From Camellia lanceoleosa (lineage: Eukaryota > Streptophyta > Magnoliopsida > Ericales > Theaceae), in the NCBI GenBank assembly GCA_025200525.1, contig CM045767.1:8415273-8479272 (forward strand): a DNA stretch of 64,000 nucleotides, given 5' to 3'. How positions within the stretch are numbered: the stretch's first letter is position 1; each line of letters starts with the position of its first letter. Under the pieces are notes generated by a model. That model saw nothing but the letters and a program-made list of their open reading frames with translations. It was not told the DNA's origin and made no database searches. A program made the position numbers and the translations under genes. Positions 1-11,525 of this stretch are shown piece by piece.

Positions 1-1273
1 TAAACTTATGCAGTGTTTTGTAATGTAAATTATAAATTAATTCTTATAAATACTTAAGGAGGCAGCTAATTGATTGGACAACACTGTCACATCTTATTTC
101 AATGATCTCAATTGTTTATTTAAGATTCTCACCAATCAAGTTAGGCGAGGGGTCACATCATTCAACTTTGGAAAATTATGCTTGTAAAGAAAATTATTTT
201 AATTTAAAATAATTAGTTTATTATGTTGTGAATTTTTTATATCACTATTTTTTTTAATATATATATATATAAGTTTAATTTGTCACTTTAAATGCTTAAT
301 CATGTTAAAAATTTCTTATAAATTTTATATTGAAGAAATGTTATATGTCATCGATTTTCTATCACCTCTTATATGAATACTCATAATTAGTTCATTTGTT
401 TATAAATAATTATTACATAATTAGTAACAATTAATAATATATTGCTATGTGATTCAGTGATTCAAAATGGTAAAAAATAAACTATGTATAACAGTCCCTA
501 TATATTATTTATTCACTCTTTCTTTTATTTCTTTCTCAATCTCTCTCTATATCTCTTTTTGTATGTGCATCTTTATATAATTTAATTGATTAACTTGAAT
601 TTATTTTAAATATAATTTTAATATCACACTAATTTTTAATTGCACCACCAAATAAAAATTAAATTAAATTATATGGTAAACGGTCCTTTCAGCCAACCAA
701 CCACCCCTGAAAGATGTCAAAAAATAAAGTAGTCCATTCCCCTTTTGACACAAAGAGAAGCTATATAAAAAAACATTCTGAGTTTAAGACAATAAAAAGA
801 AGCTATATATATAATAAAAAAAAAAAATAGAAACATAAGCATGCGATCATTAGTTCTTACAAATTTTTGAGTAAATTGTACTGATATTTTAATATTTGGT
901 TTTTGTGTCATTTTAATTAATGTAATTTTAATTAATTCAATTTTAACTATATATTTTTTATTTTGTCCAATTTAATTTAATTCATTATAATTGTTATTTT
1001 TTTATTTATGAAAAATACGTACATAAGCGACATGTATCACGTAAGGACAAATTTTATTATTTTACTGAATTAACATCAATCAACTTAGTAATATTTTTTT
1101 TTTTGTCAAAAATCCTAACGTCATTATCAATTAAACGAAATTGACACAAAAATTTTAAAAATTAAGGATCAAAATTGAATCAATTGAAAGTGTAAGCACC
1201 AGTACGACACAAGTGACAAAATTTAGGAACTACCAATGTAATTTACTTTAAATTTTAAAAGAAAACCAATGTT
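1..1273. other. AT-rich intergenic DNA
   Basis: No open frame here has recognisable protein content. The stretch is AT-rich with homopolymer and TA runs. The part at about 604-722 is one copy of a repeat found again at 1847-1970. Confidence 0.6.
604..722 (+). repeat. Dispersed direct repeat, copy 1 (copy 2 at 1847-1970)
   Basis: The block beginning AATATCACACTAATTTTTAA and running through CGGTCCTTTCAGCC to GAAAGATGTCAAAA recurs almost unchanged at 1847-1970. Copy 2 has a short extra segment (AATCGACTCCC) after CAGCC. The two copies are direct and about 1.24 kb apart. No coding content is seen; this is probably a duplicated non-autonomous repeat fragment. Confidence 0.75.
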
Positions 1274-1281
1274 GAAATATA

Positions 1282-1426
1282 GAGTTATGCTAGGGACCCC
1301 AAATATTCTACCAAACCTCTCACATGAGTATGGGAAACCACACATGTGGATTTGTGTGAGTCCCACCTCATGTGAGAGATTTGGTAAAATATTTAATAGA
1401 ATATTTGGGATACATAGCATTTTTCT
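1282..1426. mobile_element. hAT-like MITE, 145 bp
   Basis: The element is nearly one long inverted repeat. It begins GAGTTATGCTAGGGACCCCA and its other end, read on the minus strand, is AGAAAAATGCTATGTATCCC. The inner arms also pair (CCTCTCACATGAG with CTCATGTGAGAG). It is flanked by an 8-bp near-identical direct repeat, GAAATATA (1274-1281) and AAAATATA (1427-1434). An 8-bp duplication fits the hAT superfamily; assignment to hAT is inference. A relative lies at 5145-5303. Confidence 0.75.
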
Positions 1427-1691
1427 AAAATATAAGCACTTAAAACAAATGGTCACAGGCTTTTCTTTTTTCTTTTTTCTTTTTCTCCTAAAGTCAACCT
1501 AAACCTAAATGTTGTTCTACACAATTTGCGTGTGGTTCAATTTTTTTTTTTTTAATAAGTCATTTAACATGGTACTATGACATGGTACTGTGACAGCACC
1601 TATCCCATTCCCTAAAAGTGTCTACTCTACTTTTTGACATCTTTGTTTTTTTATTATTCCTAATACGTCATCATACCCTTTGTTCACCCTC

Positions 1692-1835
1692 GTTCATAAA
1701 TAAACGATAGAAACCTCCATCACCCCTGCATAATAGCAACCTTCATCACCAAGTAGAAGAATAATTACCAGAAGATAGGAGAAGAGGAAATCGTCATCAG
1801 AGGAAAGCAGATCGCCATCCCCGACCAAACATGCT
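1692..1835 (+). repeat. Direct repeat, copy 1 (copy 2 at about 2340-2490)
   Basis: The block starting GTTCATAAATAAACGATAG and running through CCTCCATCACCCCTGCATAA, CTTCATCACCAAG and GAAATCGTCATCAGAGGA recurs from 2340. Copy 2 is purine-expanded (GGAGAGGAGAGGAGA). A third, shorter match to the 3' part lies at about 2524-2560 (CCAAACATGCAGAGG). The arrangement suggests local tandem growth of one unit. No gene is recognised. Confidence 0.7.
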
Positions 1836-1977
1836 GAGAGACTTAATATCACACTAATTTTTAATTGTACCATCAAATAAAAATTAAATTAAATTGTATT
1901 GTAAGCGGTCCTTTCAGCCAAAATCGACTCCCCCAACCAACCACCCTGAAAGATGCCAAAACGTAAAGTAGTGATTT

Positions 1978-2110
1978 TGGCCATTGCGGTCAAAGTTTTC
2001 CAATTTTTCCATTTCTTTGGCCATCGCGGTCAAAGTTTTCTGCTTTTTCCATTTCTGATTTCTTTGGCCATCGCGATCAAAGTTTTCCAATTTTTCCATT
2101 TCTGATTTCT
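1978..2110 (+). repeat. Minisatellite, three units of about 40-47 bp
   Basis: Three head-to-tail units each contain GGCCATYGCGRTCAAAGTTTT followed by a pyrimidine-rich tail (CCAATTTTTCCATTTC). The units differ by a 7-bp insertion (TGATTTC) and point changes. The short open frame across this region on the minus strand is a product of the repeat. Confidence 0.8.
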
Positions 2111-2883
2111 GACACATCATCGAACATGTCGCTATATCCCTCGACCCCAGTGCATAAATAAATCCCAATTTTCATCGACGCCCTTTCACTCCCCCCAAAA
2201 AAACCAACATTTCACCCTTGTTTATCCCCAAAACATGATTAAGCTGTTAGAATGAGTACATTGTCCCTCCACCCCAGCGCATAAATAAATCCCATCTACC
2301 CCTTCGTTCAAAAAAAAAAAAAAAAGACATTTCACCCTTGTTCATAAATAAACGATAGCAACCTCCATCACCCCTGCATAATAGCAACCTTCATCACCAA
2401 GCGAAGGAGTGACTACTAGAAGATAGGAGAGGAGAGGAAATCGTCATCAGAGGAGAGGAGAGGAGATCGTCATTCCCGAACCAAGGGAGTTTCCTTCAGT
2501 CACCAAGGCCGGAGTGACTATAAGAGAAGAGGAGATCAGCATCCCAGGCCAAACATGCAGAGGGGCTTACTACATGTATTCATGTCATCATCATCTTTAT
2601 TACAATCACAAAATCAGAGGTTAGTCTCACTCCTCCTCTGTCTTCCCATCAACCCTCCTCCAAAATTTCTACCATTTCATTTTTATTTAATTTCAGAATT
2701 CACATTATTTTAAAGAGACATGTTTCACCTACAATTTAGAAATCTTTTATTAATCCTTTGTATAGTGTTATTTGGCAAGAGAGAGAGTGAGAAGAAAAAA
2801 AAAAAGACCAAAGAAGATGAAGGTGTAGGATAGGAAGCTGTGTGCTCGTAGGTTAGTGGCATCAACTCCTCTTCCTACCTTAT

Positions 2884-3330
2884 AAAGAGAGAGATAGAAA
2901 AACAGAGTGAGAGAGTGAGTGAGCTTTGAGACTATATTTCTCTTTAGCTTATACACTGAGATCTTAATGTTTTGGCTATTCTAACATCACCCCTATCTCC
3001 CTTGCTCTCTCTATACAGTGTTTTGACATCCTCTCATTGGTCTTGGGTGTTTTTCAATTTAAAGAGAGAGATAGAAAAACAGAGTGAGAGAGTGAGTTAG
3101 TTTTGAGACTGTATTTCTCTTTAGCTTATACATTGAGATCTTAATGGTTTGGGTGCTCTAACATTAGCTCTTTCGCCCTTCCTCTCTCTATACAGTGTTT
3201 TGACATCCTCTCATCGGTCTTAGGCGTTTTTCAATTTAAAGAGAGAGATAGAAAACACAGAGTGAGAGCGTGAGTAGGTTTTGAGACTTTATTTCTCATT
3301 AGCTTATACACTGAGATCTTAATGGGTTAA
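2884..3330 (+). repeat. Tandem repeat with exact 177-bp period, 2.5 units
   Basis: Units start at 2884, 3061 and 3238, each with AAAGAGAGAGATAGAAAA, then TTGAGACT..TATTTCTC, TTAGCTTATACA and GAGATCTTAATG, ending with TTTTCAATTT. The spacing is exactly 177 bp both times. The third unit stops soon after GAGATCTTAATGGG. There is no coding content. Confidence 0.85.
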
Positions 3331-4636
3331 ATATTAGGTAGAAGAGATGAGTCAAGCTTGCGAATGTAATGCATCCAGATTCCCCTGTGGTGGTGCCATG
3401 GATGCCATCTACACACAACCACAAAATCAAATATATATGAAATTATTATTTATTTTTTATAACTTTTTCAAAAAATATAAATGTAATCTCGTGATTCTAA
3501 TTTTTTCCACTACAAGTTTTTAAACAAAAAATAAAAAATAAAAAAATTCAATCATTAATGAAGGTTAGAAATTAATTTTAAGATTTAATTTAATAAAAGT
3601 AATTTAAATGAGATAAACAAAGATAGAGAAATAGATTTTAAGTATCATACCAAACAAATTAATTGAGTATTTTATTCTCAAATAATTTCTCCATTCAAGT
3701 AAAGATTAATTTTAATTTTAAGTGTGATAAATGAGAGATTGTTTGAATTGTTTATTATTCTCAAATGATTTCTTAATCTTTCATTCTCTGTCAAAAAAAA
3801 TTTAATTTATTGTAAGGCCATTAGAATTTTTTTTTTTTGCTTCTATATTTATTTATTTTTTAATTTTTGTAATCATGTAAGTATATTAACTGGCATTTTT
3901 TAAATATGCATCAACTAGAAGTTTAATGACTCAAAAATAAAAATTAAAAATTGAAAATAATATATGATTGAAAAAAGATGAAATAATATATTTTTTTTTA
4001 CATATGAATAAATAAGTAATATAAATTTTCAGGAAAAAAATCCATTTATTTCAACTTTTAAAAAAAATCAAATAATAAATACATTACTTAAAATAATAAA
4101 TTTTACATTACCTATGTAGTGTGGAACAAGTCTTATATTAAATTATTAGGATGTTGTATAGTAATATTAATTTTAGAGAAATTGTTTATTTTTGACTATT
4201 GTATCAATAAAAAAAAAATTCCATTCAATGATTTAATAATATCGTAACAATTTAAGGGTTTTATTTAATATTATATGAAATTTAAGAATTTTAGTAAATA
4301 ATGTTAAAATATGTATGAGTCTTTGATAATATATATGCAAAATCTCAAGGGAAGTGTGTGAAATTTCTCATTTGAATAGATAAGGTAATTAATGGGTAAT
4401 TTCGTCATATTTGGTGTTATAACCTATAACATCAGCATATGACATCAGCAAATTCTATTAAATAGCCCAACAAATGGTAACAGGAAGGGAATCTTGATAA
4501 TAGTTTCAAAAATAAGAAATGTTAGTATAATTATTGAAACCACAGAGAAGGTCCTTGTAATTGTCAGAAACCTTAGGAGAGGTAATTGTAATTTACCCTT
4601 ATTTATATAATTATTGTTTCTTCTTCTTCTTCTTTT
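3330..4636. other. AT-rich intergenic DNA, no gene seen
   Basis: Very AT-rich, with long A/T tracts and many stops in all frames. A TTC microsatellite (about 4618-4635) precedes the first foldback element. I see nothing gene-like. Confidence 0.6.
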
Positions 4637-5069
4637 GGGTAAACTTCACTTTAACCCCCAGTATAGTTTGAATCATGTGCGGTTTATCCCCCTAACATTT
4701 GAAAATAAACACATAACCCCCACGTGGTTTGTGGACTGAAGTGTACCATTAGGCCCGTTAACAATTTAATGAAAAAAGACTAAAATACCCCTATATACAA
4801 GTAATTTAAGTGTGTGAATTGCAGATATTTTTGTCATTTATTTGGAAGGCAAAGTGTTCTTTAACCCCCTGTGCTTTATTCTATGTGCGATTTACCCCTT
4901 GAATTTGGAAATAAACATGTAATACCCTTATGTTTACCACGTGTTTCACACTTGCTGTTAAGTTAGATGGAATGTTTAACGGTACACTTCAGTCCATAAA
5001 TCATATGGAGTTATGTGGTCATTTCCAAACATTAAGAGAGTAAACCGTACAGGGCCAAAAATTTGCCCC
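4637..5069. mobile_element. Foldback-type element, copy 1
   Basis: The left arm begins GGGTAAACTTCACTTTAACC and continues through CCTAACATTTG, ACATAACCCCCACGTGG and GGACTGAAGTGTACC. The right arm is its inverted counterpart: GGTACACTTCAGTCC, TTATGTGGTCATTTCC, AACATTAAGAGAGTAAACCG and AAATTTGCCCC. The arms are roughly 110 bp, with an internal section repeating the same motif (GTGCGATTTACCCC). A second copy lies at 5410-5870. There is no coding capacity, and superfamily assignment is open. Confidence 0.75.
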
Positions 5070-5144
5070 TTTTTCTATTTTTATGAATAACTTCTGAGCT
5101 ATAACATGGTTCAAAATGAGACTACATCGAAATTAAAAATTTAA

Positions 5145-5303
5145 GAGTAATGCTAGAGACTCCAAAAGTTTTATCAAAATTTTTACCAAATATCTCACAT
5201 GGGTGTGGGGCCTACATCATGTGGGTCTCATGTGAGTCTCATACCTATGTAAGACATTTAATAAAAGTTTTGGTAGAACTTTTAGTATCTCTAGTATTTT
5301 TGA
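5145..5303. mobile_element. hAT-like MITE, 159 bp, with an empty-site paralogue
   Basis: A relative of the element at 1282-1426: it begins GAGTAATGCTAGAGACTCC, ends with the inverted counterpart ATCTCTAGTATTTTTGA, and has palindromic inner arms. It is flanked by a perfect 8-bp duplication AAATTTAA (5137-5144, 5304-5311). The paralogous segment at about 5925-5950 has the uninterrupted sequence AAAAATTTAATCCATCT, which fixes both boundaries. Confidence 0.85.
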
Positions 5304-5409
5304 AAATTTAATCCATCTACTAGTCGACTTACATGGATGTTGTTGGGGCAACAATATATGGGTCTACTTTTCATTTTTTGATAAATGTTTTTGAAAGCAG
5401 TGTTATTTA

Positions 5410-5870
5410 GGGTAAATTTCACTTTAACCCCCAATGGTTTGGATCAAGTGCGATTTACCCCCTAACATTTGGAAATGACCACATAACCCTCACATGGTTT
5501 ATGGATTGAAGTGTACCGTTAGGTACGTTAACAATTTAATGAAAAAGACTAAATACTCATGTATATAAGTAACTAAAGTGTGTGAACTATGGATATTTTC
5601 GTGATTTGTTTAGAAGGCAATGTGTACTTTAACCCCCGTGCTTTACTACATGTGTGATTTACCCCTTCGAATTTAGAAATGATCATATAATTCCCTTATA
5701 TTATGTCATGTATTTCACACTTACTATTAAGTTTGATGGAATGCTTAACGATGTACTTTAGTTTACAAACCATGTGAGATTATATGGTCATTTCTAAACG
5801 TTAAGAGAGTAATGGTCAAAACCATAAATATATAAAATAAAAAAATAAAAAAAAAGTGAAATTTGCTCCT
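5410..5870. mobile_element. Foldback-type element, copy 2
   Basis: Second copy of the element at 4637-5069, with the same left arm (GGGTAAATTTCACTTTAACC) and an inverted right arm ending AAGTGAAATTTGCTCC. The flank after each copy is also shared (ATAACATGGTTC, GAC/CTACATCGA, CTAGTCGACTTACATGGATG). The whole unit of element plus flank was therefore duplicated in tandem, giving about 4637-5400 and 5410-6080. Confidence 0.75.
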
Positions 5871-6079
5871 TTTTTAATTTTTATGAATACTTCTAGAATA
5901 TAACATGGTTCTAAATGAGACCACATCGATATCAAAAATTTAATCCATCTATATGTTTTTTGAGTGCAGCTATTCAAACTAAGACTGTTATGTCGAAATT
6001 ACTAGTCGACTTACATGGATGCTATTGTTGCAACAACACATGGGTCTACTTCTCATTTTTTGATAAATGTTTCGATTGT

Positions 6080-6978
6080 GGTATCTTTGACAAAAAAATG
6101 AGGGTTTTGTGTTTGGAAAATGTTTGGAAGCTTTAGAGGAAGAGCTCTAGAGAGACCTCTAATGGTGGACTCCACCATGTGATGTGATGTTTTGGCCTAT
6201 ATTTTTGGTTTTGTTTTTGTTTTTTTTTTCAATGCCACATGTATAAAGCTCCATTTAGAGCTCTATATCTAGAGCTCTCAATCATTGTCGTTTGTGTTTT
6301 ATCACACTAATCCATTGTGGTATCTTTAGTTATAATGGTGTTTGCCTCATATTTAAAACACAAAATCATATATAGTGAGGTGAATGGGGTTGAACCTAAG
6401 ACCTTTGATCAAAGAAACACATAGAATATATATATATTTTAAATTGAAATTAAAATTTATATTTTACAGATTTAATAACACACTCATCGAGTGGGCACAC
6501 ATGCACTAGCATATATATATATACATCATTCTACCATACAAACCTCTCAAAAGAGGTGTACTATATGTAAGTTTACGATACTATGTACATAACTAAAGAT
6601 ACAACAATGGATTATAACTAAATACCACTTAAAGCATAATTAAAATTTATCAATCATAATATGTCATAACTAATATCACAATGAGTCATAACCAAACATC
6701 ATTTGAGATATAATTAAAAATCTGTTCAGTCATAACTACATTATGACCAACACTATAATAAGTCATAACCAACACCACACTATATCATGATCAAATATCA
6801 CAAAAATTATAATTGGACCGTATGGTGCATACACTTTTTTGAGTTGTTTACTATAAAATTTTTCCTCATTTTTACAGCAAGTACTTTAATATAAAGACAT
6901 GGATAACCAGCAATTTTAAAAATGTTTTAATCTAAATTTTAGCGTTGTTCATTTTTGTTTTTGATTGCATATGATTGT
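6080..6978. other. AT-rich intergenic DNA
   Basis: No gene recognised. There are TA-rich microsatellites near 6428 and 6510, and repeated TCATAAC motifs (about 6600-6790) that look like degraded short repeats. Confidence 0.5.
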
Positions 6979-7219
6979 ACTTCGTTTGAGAAGTGGGTTG
7001 GCTTTTTGACTTTTTAGCTTTTTTGCTATTTTAGCCTGGGCTAAAAAGCTTCGTTTGGGATAGGCTTTTTCGACTTTTTAACTTTTGTGAGAAAAAAGAT
7101 GTAATGATTATGGATTGGATGTGATGTTTTGTCTTATTAGGCTAAAAAGTCTATTTTGTTTTTTGTGTGGCTAAAATAGCCAAAAAAAAAGTCCCAAACT
7201 TGGCTTCCCAAACGAGCCC
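6979..7219. mobile_element. MITE with CTCGTTTGGGA-type termini
   Basis: The left end CTTCGTTTGAGAAGTGGGTT is the inverted counterpart of the right end CTTGGCTTCCCAAACGAGCCC. GGCTAAAATAGCC and GCTAAAAAGCT motifs occur in both arms. The left terminal motif recurs internally (GCTTCGTTTGGGATAGGC). I found no clean target-site duplication. It ends directly before the reading frame of the membrane-protein fragment. Confidence 0.6.
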
Positions 7220-7239
7220 AGTGGGAAAGAGTTCAAATT

Positions 7240-7728
7240 CTCACCTCCATACCACCCATCTTCGAATACCTCATACCAACCCTAGTCGCCCTCCTCGCAG
7301 TGAAGTATAATGGCAAAACAGAGAACCCATTTGAGGCCCACCTTGAAAACATGTGGACTTTCTTCATAGCCATATGCATCTACTGCCTGGCACTAGGACT
7401 CATCCAGGAAATGAAAATTGACTCTGCAATTTACTCTCAAATGTTGGGCTATCTTGCAATCATCTCCGGAATTGTTTCTTGTGTCTCACTAGTTTCGATT
7501 TTTCTCTCATATTTTCCTGGGAAGCTTGTTTTATGTGTATTATTGCCCATAATCTTGGCAGGCATTTTGCTTAAGCAAGTCATCGTTTGTTGCCCGGACA
7601 TGTTTGGTGCAACTTATCTGAGCATTAAGCAAAGAATTTCAAATGCAATCGATTGGGTTCAAGACAAGTTCAGCTCTGTTATGAGGAACCTAATGGAGCA
7701 GCTATCTACTGCATCTTATCCTGTCTAG
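7240..7728 (+). pseudogene. Small multi-span membrane protein, copy 1 (probable exon or gene fragment)
   Basis: Unrecognised family. The frame is open to the stop after ...ASYPV. It has no ATG near its start: codon 7300 is GTG, and homology to the copy at 21816-22361 extends upstream of it. Shared marks are YNGK..NPFEAH, N.WTF.I.ICIYCLA and a block around ISGI.SC.SLVS. Four hydrophobic stretches suggest about four membrane spans, followed by a polar C-terminal tail with a WVQDKF-like motif matching WVRIMF in the other copies. A MITE ends at 7219, just upstream. The missing start means either a 3' exon with upstream exons not recognised or a fragment. Function unknown. Confidence 0.5.
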
Positions 7729-8243
7729 GCATTTGATTGTTTGGTGCAACCTATATCCGTGTCGGATACTTGACATCTGGACAGGAATGCGAGATATGTG
7801 TTTGATAGTTTTCATCAAACACTTCTTATATATTTGTGTGTAACACTATCATGATATATATTGTTGCATAATTATTATAAAATAATTTTTAATTTATTTT
7901 ATTCTGTTTGGTGGAACAAGAAAAATGTTATGGAAAATGAGATTCTCAAGTTAGACTTATCTGAAATAATATATATATATATATAACTCCCCCCCCTCTC
8001 TGTTCTCTTCTTTTCTAATTTAAGTGATACGAGTTTATTTGAAGTACCTCGTGGCATCAATAGATTGAGTAAGAGCTTCAGTTCTCATGGTTTTCGCCTT
8101 TAGCTTTTTTGACAACGCCTCCAATTGATCTAAGTTCCTCTAAAACATAATTTATGATTTTAGGCCAAAAACAATGATAATTTCATGAATGCTTAGTCAA
8201 GAAAATGTGGAAAGTGAAAGAAAAAAACGTAAACCTCCAATCC
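7729..8243. other. Intergenic DNA downstream of membrane-protein fragment
   Basis: AT-rich, with a TA microsatellite at about 7968-7984 followed by a C run. No coding content seen. Confidence 0.5.
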
Positions 8244-8250
8244 ACTATGC

Positions 8251-10318
8251 GTTGTAACGAGTTGAATCAAATCAAATTTATACTTTAATCTCAGTTGGGG
8301 ATTTATTTTAAATTATTAAACTCCATTTATTTTGGACCCAATTGATTGAATTGTGACCCGTTAGTAACCATATAGTATTGTTGTGATATTATTATTATTA
8401 TTTGATTACCATAAAAGAGTTGTGAATATTTATGGTGTGTACCATAAACGAAATATATTTTGTGGTGAGAAAATATTATATTTACATTTGTCATTAAAGA
8501 TGTTGAAATGTAATTTTTAATTGATATATATATATATATATATGGTTAGATATTTGTTTAGTTAAAACAAAAAAAGAGAAATATCTATAAATAGTAACCA
8601 AATAGATATTTTATTCAACTTTTGAGAGTTCTTGGAGTTCTTGCCGTGAGGAAAGAAGAGAAAATGGGTTCCAAGTTAGTTTTTCTTGGGTTTGATCTAG
8701 TGTAAGTCATTTTTGACCCCTAGTGCTTTGGATCAAAACGTAAACGGCAGAAAAAGCATTGTTTGGCTCTAAACGGATTTAATTTCTATTGCCAAAAAAA
8801 TTTGAAAGCTCCTTGGCTCGAGGCAGGGATTTTTCCTACACTTCTTTATACACTTTTACTTGATTATATGGAGCTTAGAGTTGTATATAATTGAATTAGA
8901 ATTTTTGAAAAAATTTGTGATTTATTTGCTTAAAAGAGAAATTTTGAGAAAAATAAAGAGTTGATGCCCAAATTGCAAAAGTGTAAACTTGGAATATGTT
9001 TGTAAGGTTATGAAAGATCTATGTATTAAATTTGAACAAAAACGGACTCCGACTCGATCGGTTTTAAAATTTTTACCGGTTTGCGGCCAAAAAAGCATTT
9101 TCAAAGAAAACAAAGGAATTATGTTTAACTTTTGGGGATTTTGATTAAAATAGGATGTCATAGTTGAATAATTCTTAGAGAATGAGTTTGGAAAGAAAAT
9201 TATGTTTTCTTGGGCATTAACGGTATTATTTTGCTTTGTATCTGTTGGAATAAAACCAACACGGTTAGAAATGAACCTTGAGAGGTTACCGGACGTGATT
9301 GTGATATGAAAAATAGTGTAGTTATTCTTATTTGAGGAGATGTGGAATAGATTGTATTTATCAAAATTTTTGAAATTTAATTGTTTAAATAACTGTTTAG
9401 AAATATCTGTTTGGGCTATCGGTGGAGGATAACCATGATTGTCGTAGAAATGCATGAGACTTAGGTAAATTGAACCACATTTCCTCATTTGTTGCATTGG
9501 ACATTGCATTACATTCATTTCATTGGAAATGTATCTGGTTTTTAGAAATGTTTGGAAATGTATTTGTTTGCGAAAAGATGAATACTTGGTGAATCTGGGT
9601 AGGGGGCGTAGAACCGCGTGGTTAGGTATCGAGCCTTCCAGTTTACTGGTAAAAATGACAATTTTAGTGCATTAGGGCCTACTTGCAGACACTCACCTAG
9701 AGATTCATAGAGCCTGTATTCATGTAACAGATATGGTTTAAAATAGAAATGGTTTTATATCTGTTGTTGCATTTCAATATTGCATGCTTTATAAAAAGAG
9801 AGATAAGCTATTTTATCATGAGCATGGCATGAGCATACTCCTCTTTAGTCTTGTCATGGTCCATATGTTGTGTAGTATATCTCTACTGGGTTGTGGCTGA
9901 CCTTATAAGGGAAACCATTTTAGGTACAGGTGTTATGCCTCCGCTAAGGCACTGACTTGAGAGGACTCGGAGCTGAGGCTTCATTTTTTTTTTTTTTTAT
10001 GGTTATTTATTGAATGTAAGCCCAGGGTTGTATTGTGTTAAGTTGAAACTACATTTTGTGTAACCAAGAATGTACTTGGATAAATTTGTAAGCTTGTAGG
10101 GCACTTATTATCTGTTTGGCTTCCATTTCATACTTGTTGTAAAATGCATGCTTGGGATTGGAACTGGGGCATTGAAATGTGAATATCATGTATTTGGCAT
10201 TTGAGATTAAATGGAAATGGATGTATGCAATAGTTAGCTATATATATGTGTGTTGTCTATTAGGTGGATTTGTTGTATAAATAGATATACCCTGGCCAAT
10301 TTTTTTGGGGTGTTACAT
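8251..10318 (+). mobile_element. Probable solo LTR of a Ty3/gypsy chromovirus
   Basis: The ends read (GT)TGTAACGAG and GGGGTGTTACA(T). A 7-bp direct repeat ACTATGC lies at 8244-8250 and 10319-10325. A TATA-like box (CTATAAATAG, about 8584) lies in the left third. The block from about 9930 to 10110 (GGTACAGGTGTTATGCC, GTAAGCCCAGGG, TGTAACCAAGAATG, TTGTAAGC.TGTAGGGCA) is collinear with the U5-side blocks of the element C LTRs. The segment near 9410-9460 (GGGCTATCGGTGGAGGATAA) matches the minus-strand LTR at 32965-34443 still better. No internal domain adjoins it, hence a solo LTR. The exact ends are less certain because a chromovirus duplication should be 5 bp. The 198-codon minus-strand frame at 8922-9518 is spurious. 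Confidence 0.65.
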
Positions 10319-10677
10319 ACTATGCCTCACATAAAAATTTAACTTAACCAAGCGACTCAAGCATTTTTGTTTTTGAATTAAACAAAATCAACAAACATAG
10401 AGCACATATCTAAATTCATTTTCTTTTGTTTTCTCAAGTTTTCTCGAGAACCAAATGGAGTGGAAAAGTGAAGTGTAGAATGAACTTGAAGATGAGGGAA
10501 CTAAGCTGACAGAGCTGCTTGTTCGAGAAGCTTTAAAGATGAATGGAGAAGGTTGGTCCAGCTACCCATGTCTGCTTCATTCGCCATTCTCTTTCCTCTC
10601 TCTCTCTTTCTCTGCTTTGCAACTAGAAGAGTACTACTTGAGTGCTCGATTTCACGAAGATTATTTTGGAGCCCTAA
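10319..10677. other. Intergenic DNA between solo LTR and Harbinger-like element
   Basis: No recognised gene. It contains a pyrimidine-rich CTCTCTCTCT stretch near 10598. The two overlapping short frames there are not supported by any motif. Confidence 0.5.
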
Positions 10678-11486
10678 GGGCATCTCTAACGGTTCACCAA
10701 ATATTTTATCAAATCTGAGTAAAAAAAGCATCTCTATCTGATATCAGCCACTCCAACGGTGAATTTGTAACTGTCATCAAAACACAAGTTGTTCGAGAAG
10801 ACGATCGGTTGGTCGATCGGCAAGAGCAAATGAAAAAAAAAAATTTCACCAACCTATTGACAGTCCACACCATTGCTCTATTCTAGGAATTGTTCAATTA
10901 AACAAAAACCATCAAAACATATAAACAAAAAAAAAATAATAAAACAAGATATGATTCCCATCCTATGAATTCAAACAGCCAAACTCAATTGCCTTACCAA
11001 AGAAAATCAAAGAAATCATAGAAAAATCCATACCAATTCCCAAGAATTCTATTTCCTTGAAGGCCCAGATCATAATAAAATTCCAAAACAACTCCCATTC
11101 TCAGAAGTCGCCATTAACAGCTCCAAAAAACAAAAAAAGAAAAAGAAAAAACAATTTCCTTTCCTTCTTTTTATTCAATAGACCATAAATCACAACAAAA
11201 TTCTTATTTGCCAATCTATCATATACCCATCAAACACCAAGTCATCACTCCATTCTTCTCATTTTCTAAGCACATAGAGAGACAAACAGAAAAAGAGCTA
11301 TATATAGAGAGAGAGAGAGAGATAGAGAGAGAAGGGAAGAGAGAGAGAAAGCGTAGATCTCAAGGGGAATTGAATGGTTGACGAAATACTCAAGAGAATA
11401 AGATGTTATCGGCAGAGCAAAAGAAAGAAAAGCGAAAGCGATTTATGTTTATACGATATATGCCTTTTGGAAGATCTGGTAGATGT

Positions 11487-11525
<39 letters not shown>

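Noticed and set aside
1223..1502. Overlapping 77-codon frames on both strands
   Set aside because: Both arise from the palindromic MITE, so each strand gives a similar frame.
8922..9518. 198-codon open frame on the minus strand
   Set aside because: It lies inside the chromovirus-type LTR, has a low-complexity composition dictated by AT-rich DNA, and shows no domain.
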